Positions 18,741 through 29,587 of a stretch of 64,000 bases of DNA are shown here, piece after piece. Made by a program: the position numbers and the translations under genes. Each line of letters starts with the position of its first letter. The first letter of the stretch is position 1. The stretch is from Acinetobacter pittii (lineage in GTDB: Bacteria > Pseudomonadota > Gammaproteobacteria > Pseudomonadales > Moraxellaceae). The notes below the pieces were generated by a model. That model was not told the origin of the DNA, ran no database searches, and saw only the letters and a list, made by a program, of their open reading frames with translations. Location of the stretch: NCBI RefSeq assembly GCF_034067285.1, contig NZ_CP139286.1, positions 2,728,001 to 2,792,000 on the forward strand. The letters run 5' to 3'.

Positions 18741-20807
18741 TTAAGCTTGTGGATCTGGGAACAATGGACGATTCCCTGGGCTAATACGATTAATATGTAA
18801 GAACGTCATATGTCTTTCATATTTATCTAAAATGTCATTAATAACCTGTTCTTTACTGTAACCAACCAGATCGTTATCTTGAGAGCCATCATAAAGATAG
18901 GTTTCAAGACGGTAATAGAACTGTTTACCTCGTTTCACACGTTGACTGAAATTCGGTGCGCTATAGCGTACAGGCCAGATCTGATAAACAAAGTTTTGCT
19001 CTTCTTCCAAATGAATGGTGAGATCTAGATGGTAAAGCGTGTCTTCATCTTCTAATGGTGTTTGCTGCACATCTACATTCATGCCCTGCTTAACAAGCTC
19101 ATCGGCAACAGCCTGAACGGCTGGCAAACAAACTGTATCTAGCATGCGCTGTGTTTCAGTGGTTCCCGGATGATGCATGACTCGAGTTAAACGTTGTTTC
19201 CAGTTGAGAATATCCACGTTCCCTACGACTGGAGCAGCATTCATACTTCGACTAGCATGCCTGTAATCTTCAAGTCTGAGCGATTTATAAAGCCCAGCCA
19301 TCACAAGGAACATCACAAAACTAAACGGCAGTCCCATAATAATCGTTGCATTTTGCAAAGCGGTAATGCCGTTGGTCATCAACATGGCTAATGTGAGCAA
19401 ACCAATTGCCACCGCCCAAAACACACTTAACCAACGAGGAGCATCATTATCAATATGAGTCAGTTTTGTGGTGAAGTTACCTAAAACCAGTGCCCCCGAA
19501 TCGGCCGAAGTCACGTAGAACAAAAGTCCTGTCACAGTGGCAATTGAAGCAATAAAGGTAAAGCCCGGGTATTGTGCTAACAGGTCATAAAAACCATGTG
19601 CCGGGTTTGCCAACACTGTTGCGGCTAAGGTTTGATTACCTTCAAAAATAACGCTGTGTAATGCGCTATTACCAAAAATAGATAACCACGTAAGCGTAAA
19701 TAGAAGTGGAATAATTAAGGTACCGCACACAAACTCACGGATGGTACGTCCTCTTGAGATACGTGCCAGAAAGAGTCCAACAAATGGAGACCAAGCAATC
19801 CACCATGCCCAGAAGAAGAAAGTCCAACTACTCATCCACTCTTTAGGCTGTTCAAAAGCGAAACTTTGTAAGGCTAAAGTTGGGAAACGGGTTAAATAGT
19901 CACCAATATTTTGGACAAGGGCATTGAGTAAAAACTCGGTATTTCCCAAGAACAAAATAAACAGTAATAGCCCGATCGAAACATAAATATTGATTTCAGA
20001 TAAAATCCGCAGGCCTTTATTGACCCCAGATGTTACCGAAATAACACTAATGCCGACTGCAACAGCAATCAGGATAAATTGCATCCAGATATTTTCTGGT
20101 AATCCCAATAACACATGTAGGCCGTAATTCAGCTGTACCACTCCAATCCCGCAGGTTGTCGCAATACCGAAAATTGTCCCGATCACGGCAGCCGTATCTA
20201 CACTATGTCCAATCGCACCATTAATTCTGTTCCCAAAAATTGGGTAAAGTGCAGAACGAATGGTAAGCGGTAAGTTATAACGATAACTGAAATATCCCAA
20301 TGACATACCAATCAAGGCATACATACACCAGCCAGTTAAGCCATAGTGAAACAATGTCCAAACCATACTTTGGCGTGCTGCTTCATAGGTCTGACCTGCT
20401 CCGACCGGAGGTTGCATATAATGAGATAGTGGTTCAGCGACCGAGAAGAACATCAGGTCGATACCGATACCAGCCGAAAACAGCATCGCAGACCAACTGA
20501 GTAAACTAAACTCAGGCTTTGAATGCTTAGGTCCTAATTTGATACCGCCATATCTTGAACAGGCAATAAAAATCACGAAAACCATATAGAGCGTTGCGGC
20601 AAGCAGATAATACCAACCAAAGGTTGAAGTTACCCACTGTAGTACCGTGTTCATGACTCGATTTGCAAAATCGTTGAACAAAAACGTGACGAGAGAGAAA
20701 ATTAAAATAAGTAGAGCTGAAAAATAAAAAACCACACGGTTGAGCGGGTCTTTTTTAGATTTAGATAATGTTAAATCATCAACTGCTCTTGGATTATCTG
20801 TTGCCAT
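18741..20807 (-). CDS. BCCT transporter with long C-terminal domain, BetT-like
   Basis: This inner-membrane carrier imports choline or another quaternary ammonium compound. The 688-aa protein has twelve helices and the BCCT signature region FFFWAWWIAWSPFVGLFLARISRGRTIREF. A hydrophilic C-terminal domain of about 150 residues follows (from about 530), as in proton-driven, osmotically controlled BetT. Its location upstream of betIBA supports choline uptake. A second BCCT gene lies upstream on the same strand. Confidence 0.9.
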   Translation of the reverse strand: MATDNPRAVDDLTLSKSKKDPLNRVVFYFSALLILIFSLVTFLFNDFANRVMNTVLQWVTSTFGWYYLLAATLYMVFVIFIACSRYGGIKLGPKHSKPEFSLLSWSAMLFSAGIGIDLMFFSVAEPLSHYMQPPVGAGQTYEAARQSMVWTLFHYGLTGWCMYALIGMSLGYFSYRYNLPLTIRSALYPIFGNRINGAIGHSVDTAAVIGTIFGIATTCGIGVVQLNYGLHVLLGLPENIWMQFILIAVAVGISVISVTSGVNKGLRILSEINIYVSIGLLLFILFLGNTEFLLNALVQNIGDYLTRFPTLALQSFAFEQPKEWMSSWTFFFWAWWIAWSPFVGLFLARISRGRTIREFVCGTLIIPLLFTLTWLSIFGNSALHSVIFEGNQTLAATVLANPAHGFYDLLAQYPGFTFIASIATVTGLLFYVTSADSGALVLGNFTTKLTHIDNDAPRWLSVFWAVAIGLLTLAMLMTNGITALQNATIIMGLPFSFVMFLVMAGLYKSLRLEDYRHASRSMNAAPVVGNVDILNWKQRLTRVMHHPGTTETQRMLDTVCLPAVQAVADELVKQGMNVDVQQTPLEDEDTLYHLDLTIHLEEEQNFVYQIWPVRYSAPNFSQRVKRGKQFYYRLETYLYDGSQDNDLVGYSKEQVINDILDKYERHMTFLHINRISPGNRPLFPDPQA

Positions 20808-20848
20808 ACAATCCTCAAGGAATAAAATAAAAACAAAATATTTAATTT

Positions 20849-20884
20849 CGTCTTTTCACTCTTATTTAAAACAGTGAAAAGACG
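20849..20884. terminator. Hairpin between the two BCCT genes
   Basis: Perfect 12-nt arms CGTCTTTTCACT/AGTGAAAAGACG with a 12-nt loop lie in the 121-bp gap between the genes. This may end or attenuate transcription from the upstream BCCT gene; the T tract is weak. Confidence 0.55.
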
Positions 20885-20928
20885 ACTTTAAACGCAAAAA
20901 AATAATATATAGATGTGATTGGGTGAGG

Positions 20929-22551
20929 TTATAAAACCTCAGTCACTTTATTCTGGTCACAATCCGATGGGACCGAAATGTCTTTTGAAACAGCTAACTG
21001 TTTTTTCACTAATTGAGGGTCAAAATCATCTTGCTTTAATGCTTTAGCTAAACCAAACATATAGAGCAAAATAATGACTGAAAATGGTAAACCACATAAC
21101 ACCACAGCACTTTGCATGGAGTTAAAACTACCGGCTAAAAGCAAGCCAATACTTACAATGGTAATTACCACAGACCAAAAGACGCGTAACCAGATCGGTG
21201 AATCACTATCATTGGTGCCCCCTTTTGAGGACAAATTAGCGATCATTAGTGTACCAGAGCCAACTGGTGTCAAAAATAAAACGAAACAAATTACAACAAC
21301 AATACCAGCAACGTAAGGATTAAACGGCAGATATTCAAGTAATTTAAATAAAGATAATGCCGGATCAGTTAAAACCATATCGCCTAAAACTTTCTGTTTT
21401 TGCTGCAAAATTAAATAAATTGCAGTATTTCCAAAAACCGAAATCCAAGCCAATGTAAAACCAAGTGGAATCAGGCATACACCCAATACAACTTCGCGAA
21501 TGGTACGACCTTTTGAAATGCGGGCAATAAACATGCCGACAAAAGGCGCCCAAGCAATCCACCAAGCCCAATAAAATACGGTCCACGAACCTAACCAACC
21601 ACTGGCTTTTTGGTTGTATAAATACATATCAAAGCTTTTACCCATAAAATTATTAAGGTAATCGCCCGTATTTTGCACAAGACCATTTAATAAATGGTTT
21701 GTCGGACCTGTCAAGAATACAAATAAAAGTAAGGCATACAGCAAACGTAAATTAATACGCGACAACCACGCTAAACCTTTTTCAATACCCACCACTGTCG
21801 TGATCGTGGCAACGAACATCATGATGAGCACAGCAGTAATTAAAGTTGCAGAGTTATCTGGAATTTGAGGAAGTAAATAACAAATACCCGATACGAGCAC
21901 CAAAGCTCCAATTCCCAAATTGGTGACCAAGGAAATAACTGTCGCTAAAATTCCAAAGCCATCGACAAAATCACCCACCAAGCCATGCACTCGCTCTCCA
22001 AAAATTGGGTAAAGCGCTGAACGCAGTGCTAATGGCAAGTTTTGTCTGAAAGCGAAGTAACCTAAAGTAACTCCGAGCAATGCATAAAGTACCCAGCCAT
22101 GAATCCCCCAATGCAAAAAGCTATAAGTCATCGCATTACGGGCTGCCTGAATCGTTCCTGCCTCGCCTTCTGGTGGTCTTAAAAAATGGTCAACAGGTTC
22201 GGCCACGCCATAATAAAGTAGCGCAATACCAATCCCTGCCGAGAACAACATTGAAGTCCAAGCCAGATAAGTGAACTCAGGTTTATCGTCATCTTTACCT
22301 AGAGGAATGTGCCCTACTTTTGAAAAAGCGAGCCAAGCAACAAAGCCCAAACACAGCACAATAACCAGCATGTAATACCACCCAAAAAAGTGATTTACCT
22401 GCTCTTGTACATAGGTCAACCAAAACTGACTTTTTTCTGGAAACAGCACAAAAAGTAGGCCAAAAATGCCAATACTGATGGCTGAACTCCAAAATACAAA
22501 ACGATTTAACCGAATATGGTCTGAAGAATATCTATCACTTTTCAACACCAT
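20929..22551 (-). CDS. BCCT transporter (choline/betaine/carnitine)
   Basis: This 540-aa inner-membrane carrier has the BCCT signature FYWAWWIAWAPFVGMFIARISKGRTIRE and the family start helices WYYMLVIVLCLGFVAWLAFS. Unlike its neighbour it has only a short C-terminal tail, so it is probably a sodium- or proton-coupled carrier of a different regulatory type. It is divergent from betI, with the 48-bp palindrome between them, so BetI likely controls both directions. The precise substrate is unknown. Confidence 0.9.
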   Translation of the reverse strand: MVLKSDRYSSDHIRLNRFVFWSSAISIGIFGLLFVLFPEKSQFWLTYVQEQVNHFFGWYYMLVIVLCLGFVAWLAFSKVGHIPLGKDDDKPEFTYLAWTSMLFSAGIGIALLYYGVAEPVDHFLRPPEGEAGTIQAARNAMTYSFLHWGIHGWVLYALLGVTLGYFAFRQNLPLALRSALYPIFGERVHGLVGDFVDGFGILATVISLVTNLGIGALVLVSGICYLLPQIPDNSATLITAVLIMMFVATITTVVGIEKGLAWLSRINLRLLYALLLFVFLTGPTNHLLNGLVQNTGDYLNNFMGKSFDMYLYNQKASGWLGSWTVFYWAWWIAWAPFVGMFIARISKGRTIREVVLGVCLIPLGFTLAWISVFGNTAIYLILQQKQKVLGDMVLTDPALSLFKLLEYLPFNPYVAGIVVVICFVLFLTPVGSGTLMIANLSSKGGTNDSDSPIWLRVFWSVVITIVSIGLLLAGSFNSMQSAVVLCGLPFSVIILLYMFGLAKALKQDDFDPQLVKKQLAVSKDISVPSDCDQNKVTEVL

Positions 22552-22693
22552 CTTATTGCTCCTTGCAATCGGTGTATTTTTCTCAAAATAACGTGATAAG
22601 TACTGTACTTATGCGCATCATCCTATCCTTAAGAACCTTTGATTTCACCTCTTTATTCCAGAAGTTATCTTCAAAAATTCATTGATTTTTACA

Positions 22694-22741
22694 TATCATA
22701 CTTGTTATTGATTGAACGTTCAATCAATAACAAGTATGATA
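22694..22741. promoter_or_regulatory. 48-bp perfect palindrome, BetI operator
   Basis: The left arm (22694-22717) ends in ATTGATTGAAC and is followed immediately by its exact reverse complement (22718-22741, beginning GTTCAATCAAT). There is no mismatch and no loop. It lies 76 bp before the betI start and 143 bp before the divergent BCCT start. Known BetI operators centre on a similar TTGA-ACG-TCAA core, so BetI binding is a strong inference. Confidence 0.85.
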
Positions 22742-22816
22742 AAAAAGTGCTATGATGCTCTGCAAGTTAACATGTTGAATTTTAAGCACCCCTAAAAAGT
22801 GCTGATGTGGACAACC

Positions 22817-23440
22817 ATGACAAAACGCAGAGTAAAACCAGAACATGTGCGACGTGAAGAAATCATGAACGCTGCACTCGACGTAATTTATGAAGTGGGG
22901 TTATCCAATACCACCATTGCACAAATTGCAAAAAAAGCCGAGTTGTCGACCGGCATTGTCAGCCATTATTTTGGTGACAAACAAGGGTTGATAAATACCT
23001 GTATGCAAGAAATGTTAAATGTTCTGCGTCGTAAAACCGAACAGTACAGAGCAGAAGCAGATTCGCATCCAGAGAGCCAGATTAAGGCCATTATCGACTC
23101 TAACTTTGACATTAGTCAGGTTAATGAAAAAGCAATGCGGGTCTGGTTAGACTTTTGGTCAGCAAGTATGCATGTACCAGACTTAAGCCGCTTACAAAAG
23201 ATTAATGATCAACGCCTGTACTCCAACTTGAAGTTTTATTTCCTCAAGTTAATGAATGAACAACAGGCCAGTGTTGCCGCTAGAGGGTTGGCAGCATTGA
23301 TTGATGGATTATGGTTACGAGGCAGTTTAAGCCGTCATAACGAATTTGACAGCAACCTTGCTCGTTCCATTGCTTACGATTATGTACAAACGCAATTGCA
23401 ATTTGCGAACAAGCCTTTGCAGGAGAGACAAAATGAGTGA
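22817..23440 (+). CDS. betI: BetI, TetR-type choline-responsive repressor
   Basis: This repressor of the choline-betaine genes is derepressed by choline. It has an N-terminal TetR HTH ([30 protein letters not shown], then [13 protein letters not shown] as in BetI) and a C-terminal ligand domain. Start: the ATG at 22817 agrees with the family, whereas an in-frame GTG at 22799 would add six residues; neither has a strong ribosome site. The 3' end overlaps betB by 8 nt. Confidence 0.93.
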   Translation: MTKRRVKPEHVRREEIMNAALDVIYEVGLSNTTIAQIAKKAELSTGIVSHYFGDKQGLINTCMQEMLNVLRRKTEQYRAEADSHPESQIKAIIDSNFDISQVNEKAMRVWLDFWSASMHVPDLSRLQKINDQRLYSNLKFYFLKLMNEQQASVAARGLAALIDGLWLRGSLSRHNEFDSNLARSIAYDYVQTQLQFANKPLQERQNE

Positions 23441-24905
23441 TGTACAAGTTCATCAGTTGTATATCCATGGACGCTACGTTAAAGCAACCAGTGGTAAAAC
23501 ATTTAATAGTATTAACCCTGCCAACGGCGAGACAATCGCGACTCTTCAGCAAGCTTCTGAACAAGATATTGAAGCTGCTGTACAAAGTGCCCAACAAGGA
23601 CAAAAAATCTGGGCTGCCATGACTGCTATGGAGCGTTCACGTATTTTACGTCGTGCTGTCGACATTCTTCGTGAACGAAATGATGAGCTTGCCCGTCTTG
23701 AAACTCTCGACACAGGTAAAGCCTATAGCGAAACATCGACAGTTGATATTGTGACTGGTGCAGATGTACTCGAATACTACGCAGGTCTTGCAACAGCCAT
23801 TCAAGGTGAACAAGTTCCGCTTCGCGAATCTAGTTTCTTTTATACACGCCGTGAACCTTTAGGCGTGGTTGCCGGTATTGGTGCTTGGAACTATCCAATT
23901 CAAATCGCTTTATGGAAATCTGCCCCTGCCCTTGCTGCCGGCAATGCCATGATTTTCAAACCAAGTGAAACCACTCCACTTACTGCATTTAAACTTGCAG
24001 AAATCTATACCGAAGCTGGCTTACCAGACGGCGTATTTAACGTTGTACAAGGTGCTGGCCGTGAAATTGGTCAGTGGCTCACTGAACATCCTGTGATTGA
24101 AAAAATCTCATTCACTGGCGGTGTGGAAACCGGCAAAAAAGTTATGGCAAGCGCTGCTGGCTCTACGCTGAAAGAAGTAACCATGGAACTCGGTGGTAAA
24201 TCTCCACTGATTATTTGTGAAGATGCCGACCTTAACCGTGCCGCAGATATTGCAGTTATGGCGAACTTCTTTAGCTCAGGTCAGGTATGTACCAACGGTA
24301 CACGCGTATTTGTTCCAAAATCACGTTTAGCAGATTTTGAAAAAGCTGTTGTAGAGCGTGTACAACGTATTCGCATTGGCGACCCAATGGCTGAAGACAC
24401 GAACTTTGGTCCACTCACTAGCTTTCCTCATATGGAAAAAGTGTTGTCTTTCATTGAGTCAGGCAAACAACAAGGCGCTAAAGTGCTAATCGGTGGTGGG
24501 CGTGCGACTGAAGGCGAACTTGCCAAAGGCGCTTATGTATTACCGACAGTATTTAGCGACTGCACTGACCAGATGGCAATTGTTCAAGAAGAAATTTTTG
24601 GACCTGTCATGAGCATTTTAAGCTATGAAACCGAAGAAGAAGTCATCCGTCGCGCTAACGACACTACCTTTGGTTTAGCTGCTGGCGTTGTCACTCAAGA
24701 CATTAGCCGCGCTCATCGCATTATTCACCAAATTGAAGCTGGTATTTGCTGGATTAATACTTGGGGTGAATCGCCTGCCGAAATGCCAGTGGGTGGCTAC
24801 AAACAATCTGGCGTAGGCCGCGAAAATGGCTTGACCACACTTGGGCACTATACCCGTATCAAATCTATTCAAGTTGAACTTGGCGATTATCAAAGCATTT
24901 TTTAA
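23433..24905 (+). CDS. betB: Betaine aldehyde dehydrogenase
   Basis: This enzyme oxidises betaine aldehyde to glycine betaine with NAD(P)+. The 490-aa ALDH shows the cofactor region [19 protein letters not shown], the catalytic Glu motif [10 protein letters not shown], and the nucleophile segment [17 protein letters not shown] (Cys). AGGAGAG precedes the ATG at 23433; longer in-frame extensions overlap betI heavily and lack homology. It is translationally coupled to betI. Confidence 0.95.
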   Translation: MSDVQVHQLYIHGRYVKATSGKTFNSINPANGETIATLQQASEQDIEAAVQSAQQGQKIWAAMTAMERSRILRRAVDILRERNDELARLETLDTGKAYSETSTVDIVTGADVLEYYAGLATAIQGEQVPLRESSFFYTRREPLGVVAGIGAWNYPIQIALWKSAPALAAGNAMIFKPSETTPLTAFKLAEIYTEAGLPDGVFNVVQGAGREIGQWLTEHPVIEKISFTGGVETGKKVMASAAGSTLKEVTMELGGKSPLIICEDADLNRAADIAVMANFFSSGQVCTNGTRVFVPKSRLADFEKAVVERVQRIRIGDPMAEDTNFGPLTSFPHMEKVLSFIESGKQQGAKVLIGGGRATEGELAKGAYVLPTVFSDCTDQMAIVQEEIFGPVMSILSYETEEEVIRRANDTTFGLAAGVVTQDISRAHRIIHQIEAGICWINTWGESPAEMPVGGYKQSGVGRENGLTTLGHYTRIKSIQVELGDYQSIF

Positions 24906-25000
24906 TGCCTCAATCGGTCTAAAACCTTCAACCTAAATCACATATGCCGAGCAGTCTTTATAGATTGCTCAGGCAAACTGTTAGTAAAAAAAGGATAGTT

Positions 25001-26659
25001 ATGAATATTAAAGAATATGATTATATTATTATTGGTGCAGGATCTGCCGGAAATGTACTCGCTGCGCGTCTTACTGAGGACAAAGATACCACCGTTTTAT
25101 TATTAGAAGCGGGTGGCCCCGATTATCGCTTGGATTTCCGTACACAAATGCCGGCAGCTTTGGCCTACCCTCTGCAAGGTCGTCGCTATAACTGGGCTTA
25201 TTTAACTGACCCAGAACCGCACATGAATAACCGCCGTATGGAATGTGGTCGTGGTAAAGGTTTAGGTGGCTCATCTTTAATTAATGGCATGTGCTATATC
25301 CGTGGTAACGCAATGGATTTAGAGCAATGGTCAACTCATAAAGGCCTCGAAAACTGGTCTTATGCTGACTGTTTGCCTTACTACAAAAAAGCTGAAACGC
25401 GTGACATTGGTGAAAATGACTACCATGGCGGCAATGGTCCAGTATCCGTTGCGACACCTAAAAATGGCAACAACGTGCTGTTCCATGCCATGGTTGAAGC
25501 AGGTGTACAAGCAGGTTACCCACGTACTGATGACTTAAATGGTTATCAACAAGAAGGCTTTGGTCCAATGGACCGTACGGTTACCCCAAAAGGTCGCCGC
25601 TCAAGCACTGCACGTGGCTATTTGGATATGGCAAAAGGTCGTCCAAATCTGACTATTTTGACTCACGCGACAACCAACAAAATCTTGTTTAATCAAAAAC
25701 AAGCGGTTGGTGTTGAATACATTATCGGTGCTGACCAAAACAATTTACAACGCGCATTAGTTAAACGCGAAGTATTACTATGTGCGGGCGCAATTGCATC
25801 ACCACAAATTTTACAGCGCTCGGGTGTAGGTCAAAGTACCTTCTTAAAATCAATGGACATTGATGTGGTTCATGATTTGCCGGGTGTAGGTGAAAACCTG
25901 CAAGACCACTTGGAAATGTACTTACAATATAAATGTAAGCAGCCCGTTTCTTTATACCCTGCTTTGAAATGGTATAACCAACCTGCGATTGGTGCCGAGT
26001 GGTTATTTAATGGTACAGGTATTGGTGCAAGTAACCAGTTTGAAGCAGGCGGATTTATCCGTAGTTCGGATGAGTTTACATGGCCAAACATTCAGTACCA
26101 TTTCTTGCCGGTTGCCATTAACTACAACGGTAGTAATGCAGTGAAAGAACATGGTTTCCAAGCTCACGTTGGTTCAATGCGTTCGCCTTCACGCGGTCGA
26201 ATCAAACTTAAATCGAAGGATCCGTTTGAGCATCCAAGTATCTTGTTTAACTACATGTCGACTGAGCAAGACTGGCGCGAATTCCGTGATGCAATTCGTA
26301 TCACTCGTGAAATCATGCAGCAACCTGCACTTGACCCATATCGTGGTGAAGAAATTAGCCCGGGTAAACATCTACAATCTGATGCAGAACTTGACGACTT
26401 TGTTCGTAACCATGCAGAAACAGCTTACCATCCGTCTTGTAGTTGTAAGATGGGTGAAGATGAAATGGCTGTTGTAGATGGTCAAGGTCGCGTACACGGT
26501 ATGCATGGTTTACGCGTTGTCGATGCCTCTATCATGCCGCTCATTATTACCGGTAACTTAAACGCAACCACTATTATGATTGCCGAGAAAATTGCAGACC
26601 AAATTCGTGGACGTGAAGCGTTACCACGTTCAACTGCACCGTTCTATGTAGCGTCATAA
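25001..26659 (+). CDS. betA: Choline dehydrogenase
   Basis: This membrane-associated GMC flavoprotein oxidises choline to betaine aldehyde. The N-terminal FAD motif is [17 protein letters not shown], followed by GMC signature 1 ([15 protein letters not shown]) and signature 2 ([15 protein letters not shown]). C-terminal His/Asn catalytic region: [10 protein letters not shown] and [13 protein letters not shown]. At 552 aa it matches BetA. AAAGGA lies before the ATG at 25001; the longer frame from 24944 is not supported. It is the last gene of the operon. Confidence 0.96.
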   Translation: MNIKEYDYIIIGAGSAGNVLAARLTEDKDTTVLLLEAGGPDYRLDFRTQMPAALAYPLQGRRYNWAYLTDPEPHMNNRRMECGRGKGLGGSSLINGMCYIRGNAMDLEQWSTHKGLENWSYADCLPYYKKAETRDIGENDYHGGNGPVSVATPKNGNNVLFHAMVEAGVQAGYPRTDDLNGYQQEGFGPMDRTVTPKGRRSSTARGYLDMAKGRPNLTILTHATTNKILFNQKQAVGVEYIIGADQNNLQRALVKREVLLCAGAIASPQILQRSGVGQSTFLKSMDIDVVHDLPGVGENLQDHLEMYLQYKCKQPVSLYPALKWYNQPAIGAEWLFNGTGIGASNQFEAGGFIRSSDEFTWPNIQYHFLPVAINYNGSNAVKEHGFQAHVGSMRSPSRGRIKLKSKDPFEHPSILFNYMSTEQDWREFRDAIRITREIMQQPALDPYRGEEISPGKHLQSDAELDDFVRNHAETAYHPSCSCKMGEDEMAVVDGQGRVHGMHGLRVVDASIMPLIITGNLNATTIMIAEKIADQIRGREALPRSTAPFYVAS

Positions 26660-26666
26660 AACTTTA

Positions 26667-26699
26667 AAGGGCATATTTCTTATACAGAGATATGCCCTT
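26667..26699 (+). terminator. Terminator of the bet operon
   Basis: Perfect 10-nt arms AAGGGCATAT/ATATGCCCTT lie seven nt past the betA stop, followed by a short T-rich stretch. Confidence 0.75.
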
Positions 26700-27168
26700 A
26701 ATTTAAATCTATAGAGCCAATATTAATAAGAACGATGTATGACAGAAAATAAGCATTTATGAGCAGCTTGTTTACATAAATATGGCATGTAATAAAAATT
26801 AATCTATTTTTATAGGCAAATTTCCCTCAAGTGATTTAACTTTAATCAAATTAAAATTATTGTTTTACTTTCAAATACTTAAACAAAAACATCTAACTTA
26901 AATTATCTTATTAAAACTCAATTTGGTTAAATATAAATCATATTTATGATTTTGATGAACCCCATTTATTATAAAAATTGTCTTGTCAATGCAAAATTAG
27001 TCTAAAATATAGTGTGTTTGCGATAATGCCCAGTCATTTTTATTTTTTTCGAAGTTCTCGAATTTTGAGAATTCACTTTCGCATTTATATCCATTTTGTC
27101 TGGATACGCTGTCTAGGTTTCCTCACACCTTAAGTGACTCAAATAACTTATTTTAAGGTCCCCCTTAC
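26700..27168. other. Intergenic region upstream of mqo, no gene seen
   Basis: This AT-rich stretch has no convincing ORF or RNA gene. It must contain the mqo promoter, but no consensus pair stood out. Confidence 0.5.
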
Positions 27169-28809
27169 ATGAAAAAGTTTTTGAAATACCTTCTGGTATT
27201 AATCATTCTTATTTTAATTGCAGGTATTGTTTTCTTGTTTAGACCAACTGCGTCAAAACAAGTAGAAACTGCAAAAGATGAGCCAGTTGTTGATGCTGTT
27301 CTTGTTGGCGGCGGCATCATGAGTGCCACTCTCGGTACTTATTTCACTGAGCTTGAACCAAACTGGCAAATTCGTATGTATGAGCGTCTTGACCAAGTTG
27401 CTCAAGAAAGTTCAAACGGCTTTAACAATGCCGGAACAGGCCACTCTGGCTTTATGGAAATGAACTATACCGAAGAGAAAAACGGTAAGATGGAAATTGC
27501 CAAAGCTGAAAAAGTTGCTTCTCAATTTGAAGTTGCTAAACAGTTCTGGTCACATCAGGTAAAACAAGGCGTTTTAGCTGAACCAAAATCATTCATTAAC
27601 CCAGTTCCGCACATTGCTTTCGTTTGGGGCGATAACGTTCAATTCTTAGAAAAACGTTATGCTGCCATGATTCAAAGCCCGCTGTTCAAAGGCATGAAAT
27701 TTACTGAAGACCCAGCTGTAATTAAACAATGGGCACCTTTAGTGATGAATGACCGTGACCCTAGTCAAAAAGTTGCAGCAACTCGTATGGACGTTGGCTC
27801 TGACGTTAACTATGGTTCAATCACTAAACAATTAGTGAGTCATTTAAATCAAAATCCTAATTTCAAATTACAGACTTCAACTGAAGTGACTGGCATCAGC
27901 CAAAATGATGACAAAACTTGGACGGTGGCTTTCAAAAATTTGAAAACTGGTAAAGTAGATCACGTTAAAACACGTTTTGTATTTATCGGTGCAGGTGGTG
28001 CAGCAGTTAAATTATTGCAACTTACTGGTTTACCAGAAGCGAAACAATATGCTGGCTTCCCTGTTGGTGGTGAGTTCTTAATTACTGACAATCCAAAAAT
28101 TACTGCAGAACATACAGCGAAAGTATATGGTCGTGCTGAACTTGGTGCGCCTCCAATGTCTGTACCACATATTGATACACGTTATATCGACGGTAAAAAA
28201 TATGTATTGTTTGGACCATTTGCAACGTATTCAAACAAGTTCCTGAAAAATGGTTCTCAGCTTGACTTGCTTGCATCAACAAACAAAAGCAACGTTTTAC
28301 CAATGACTACTGTTGGTTTGGAAAACCTTGATCTTGTTAAATACTTGGTAAGCCAAGTAATGATGTCGGATGAAGACCGTCTCAATGAACTTCGTAAATA
28401 CTACCCAGATGCGAAAGCTGAAGACTGGCGTTTAAGTCAAGGTGGTCAACGTGTTCAGATCATCAAAAAAGAACCAGGTAAACCAGCAACGCTTCAATTC
28501 GGTACAGAAATCTTTGCGTCTAAAGATGGTGCTGTAACTGCATTGTTAGGTGCGTCTCCAGGTGCTTCGACTTCTCCATACATCATGCTTAACTTACTTG
28601 AAAAAGCTTTCCCTCAGCAAACTGAAGGTAAGTGGAACCAGAAGCTTCATGAAATTGTAGTGTCTTATAAACAAGACTTGAGCAAAGACCCTGTGTTACT
28701 GGACAAAGTTCGTCAATATACAAGTTCTACGCTTGGCTTGAACTATACATCTCCGTTCAAAGCTGCAAACGATGAAACTGTTGCTGCCCCAGTTGCAAAA
28801 GCAAACTAA
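27169..28809 (+). CDS. mqo: Malate:quinone oxidoreductase with N-terminal membrane anchor
   Basis: This enzyme oxidises malate to oxaloacetate and reduces quinone in the TCA cycle. The FAD motif [15 protein letters not shown] starts near residue 43, with the Mqo-typical [18 protein letters not shown] and later VGGEFLI and [13 protein letters not shown]. Residues 5-25 form a strongly hydrophobic helix before the FAD domain, which most Mqo proteins (peripheral membrane) lack; it could be an uncleaved anchor. It is a monocistronic gene with a clear terminator. Confidence 0.95.
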   Translation: MKKFLKYLLVLIILILIAGIVFLFRPTASKQVETAKDEPVVDAVLVGGGIMSATLGTYFTELEPNWQIRMYERLDQVAQESSNGFNNAGTGHSGFMEMNYTEEKNGKMEIAKAEKVASQFEVAKQFWSHQVKQGVLAEPKSFINPVPHIAFVWGDNVQFLEKRYAAMIQSPLFKGMKFTEDPAVIKQWAPLVMNDRDPSQKVAATRMDVGSDVNYGSITKQLVSHLNQNPNFKLQTSTEVTGISQNDDKTWTVAFKNLKTGKVDHVKTRFVFIGAGGAAVKLLQLTGLPEAKQYAGFPVGGEFLITDNPKITAEHTAKVYGRAELGAPPMSVPHIDTRYIDGKKYVLFGPFATYSNKFLKNGSQLDLLASTNKSNVLPMTTVGLENLDLVKYLVSQVMMSDEDRLNELRKYYPDAKAEDWRLSQGGQRVQIIKKEPGKPATLQFGTEIFASKDGAVTALLGASPGASTSPYIMLNLLEKAFPQQTEGKWNQKLHEIVVSYKQDLSKDPVLLDKVRQYTSSTLGLNYTSPFKAANDETVAAPVAKAN

Positions 28810-28834
28810 GTTTGACGATGTATAAGTAAAATAC

Positions 28835-28870
28835 CAAAAGGATGAATTTCGATTCGTCCTTTTGTTTTTT
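28835..28870 (+). terminator. Rho-independent terminator of mqo
   Basis: 13-nt arms (CAAAAGGATGAAT/ATTCGTCCTTTTG, one G-T wobble) are followed by TTTTTT. Confidence 0.88.
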
Positions 28871-28900
28871 AAGCCCTCACTTGAGATATTTAGATTCGCT

Positions 28901-29371
28901 ATGACGCCTTTAAACACATCATCTCGCCTCTTGTCATTTGGTTTTAAGCTCATGCTTGTTTTGCTGTTGGCTTATCTTTTGTTAAGCGGGTTTTATATGT
29001 GGATGATTGGCGGTACATCGATTTATGTCAGCTCAGCTGTATTACTTACGATCACTGCTTATGCATTTAAGCTCGGTAAATATCAAAAGCTATGTTCTGT
29101 TTTAAATGTGCTGATGAGTGCAGCCGCGTTATATTTCAGCACGGCTCATCTATTTTTCTCCCCTGTTCAATTCTTTATATTTTTACCTGCCCTGTTTTTT
29201 GTTTTATTGGCTTTTGCTCGCCTAGAAAAAGTTCGCGTTCTATCTAAGATTCTAATATTACTTAGTTTATTAATTTGGTGTAGCATACACTTTACACAGC
29301 TCAAACAACTTCAAGCCTATTATAAAACGCAGCACACAGGTGAAAGCTGGCAACAATATGGCGCGCTATAA
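28901..29371 (+). CDS. Hypothetical four-helix membrane protein
   Basis: This 156-aa protein has about four hydrophobic helices (from SFGFKLMLVLLLAYLL to ILILLSLLIWCSI) and short loops. It has no motif I recognise. The ATG at 28901 is chosen; an earlier in-frame TTG at 28862 lies inside the mqo terminator and is unlikely. The gene has a weak ribosome site and stands alone between mqo and mmuM. Confidence 0.6.
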   Translation: MTPLNTSSRLLSFGFKLMLVLLLAYLLLSGFYMWMIGGTSIYVSSAVLLTITAYAFKLGKYQKLCSVLNVLMSAAALYFSTAHLFFSPVQFFIFLPALFFVLLAFARLEKVRVLSKILILLSLLIWCSIHFTQLKQLQAYYKTQHTGESWQQYGAL

Positions 29372-29523
29372 GATCATTTTTTATTCTGTATTTTTAAATA
29401 AAAATATTTTCATTTTCACATGAAGTTCATCAGTAAAACTGAACATCGTTTACAGAATTCCTCTTAAGAAAAATTATTCATAACAATCTAATTTATTTAG
29501 AAATATATCGAGCATATTAGCGA

Positions 29524-29552
29524 TTGAACACGATTCATCTACACGCTAGATT
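29524..29552 (+). promoter_or_regulatory. Candidate sigma-70 promoter of mmuM
   Basis: TTGAAC and TAGATT are separated by 17 nt, 36 bp before the mmuM ATG. Confidence 0.5.
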
Positions 29553-29587
29553 AGCTGAATTATGTTTCTCCCTTTATGTTGTAATTT

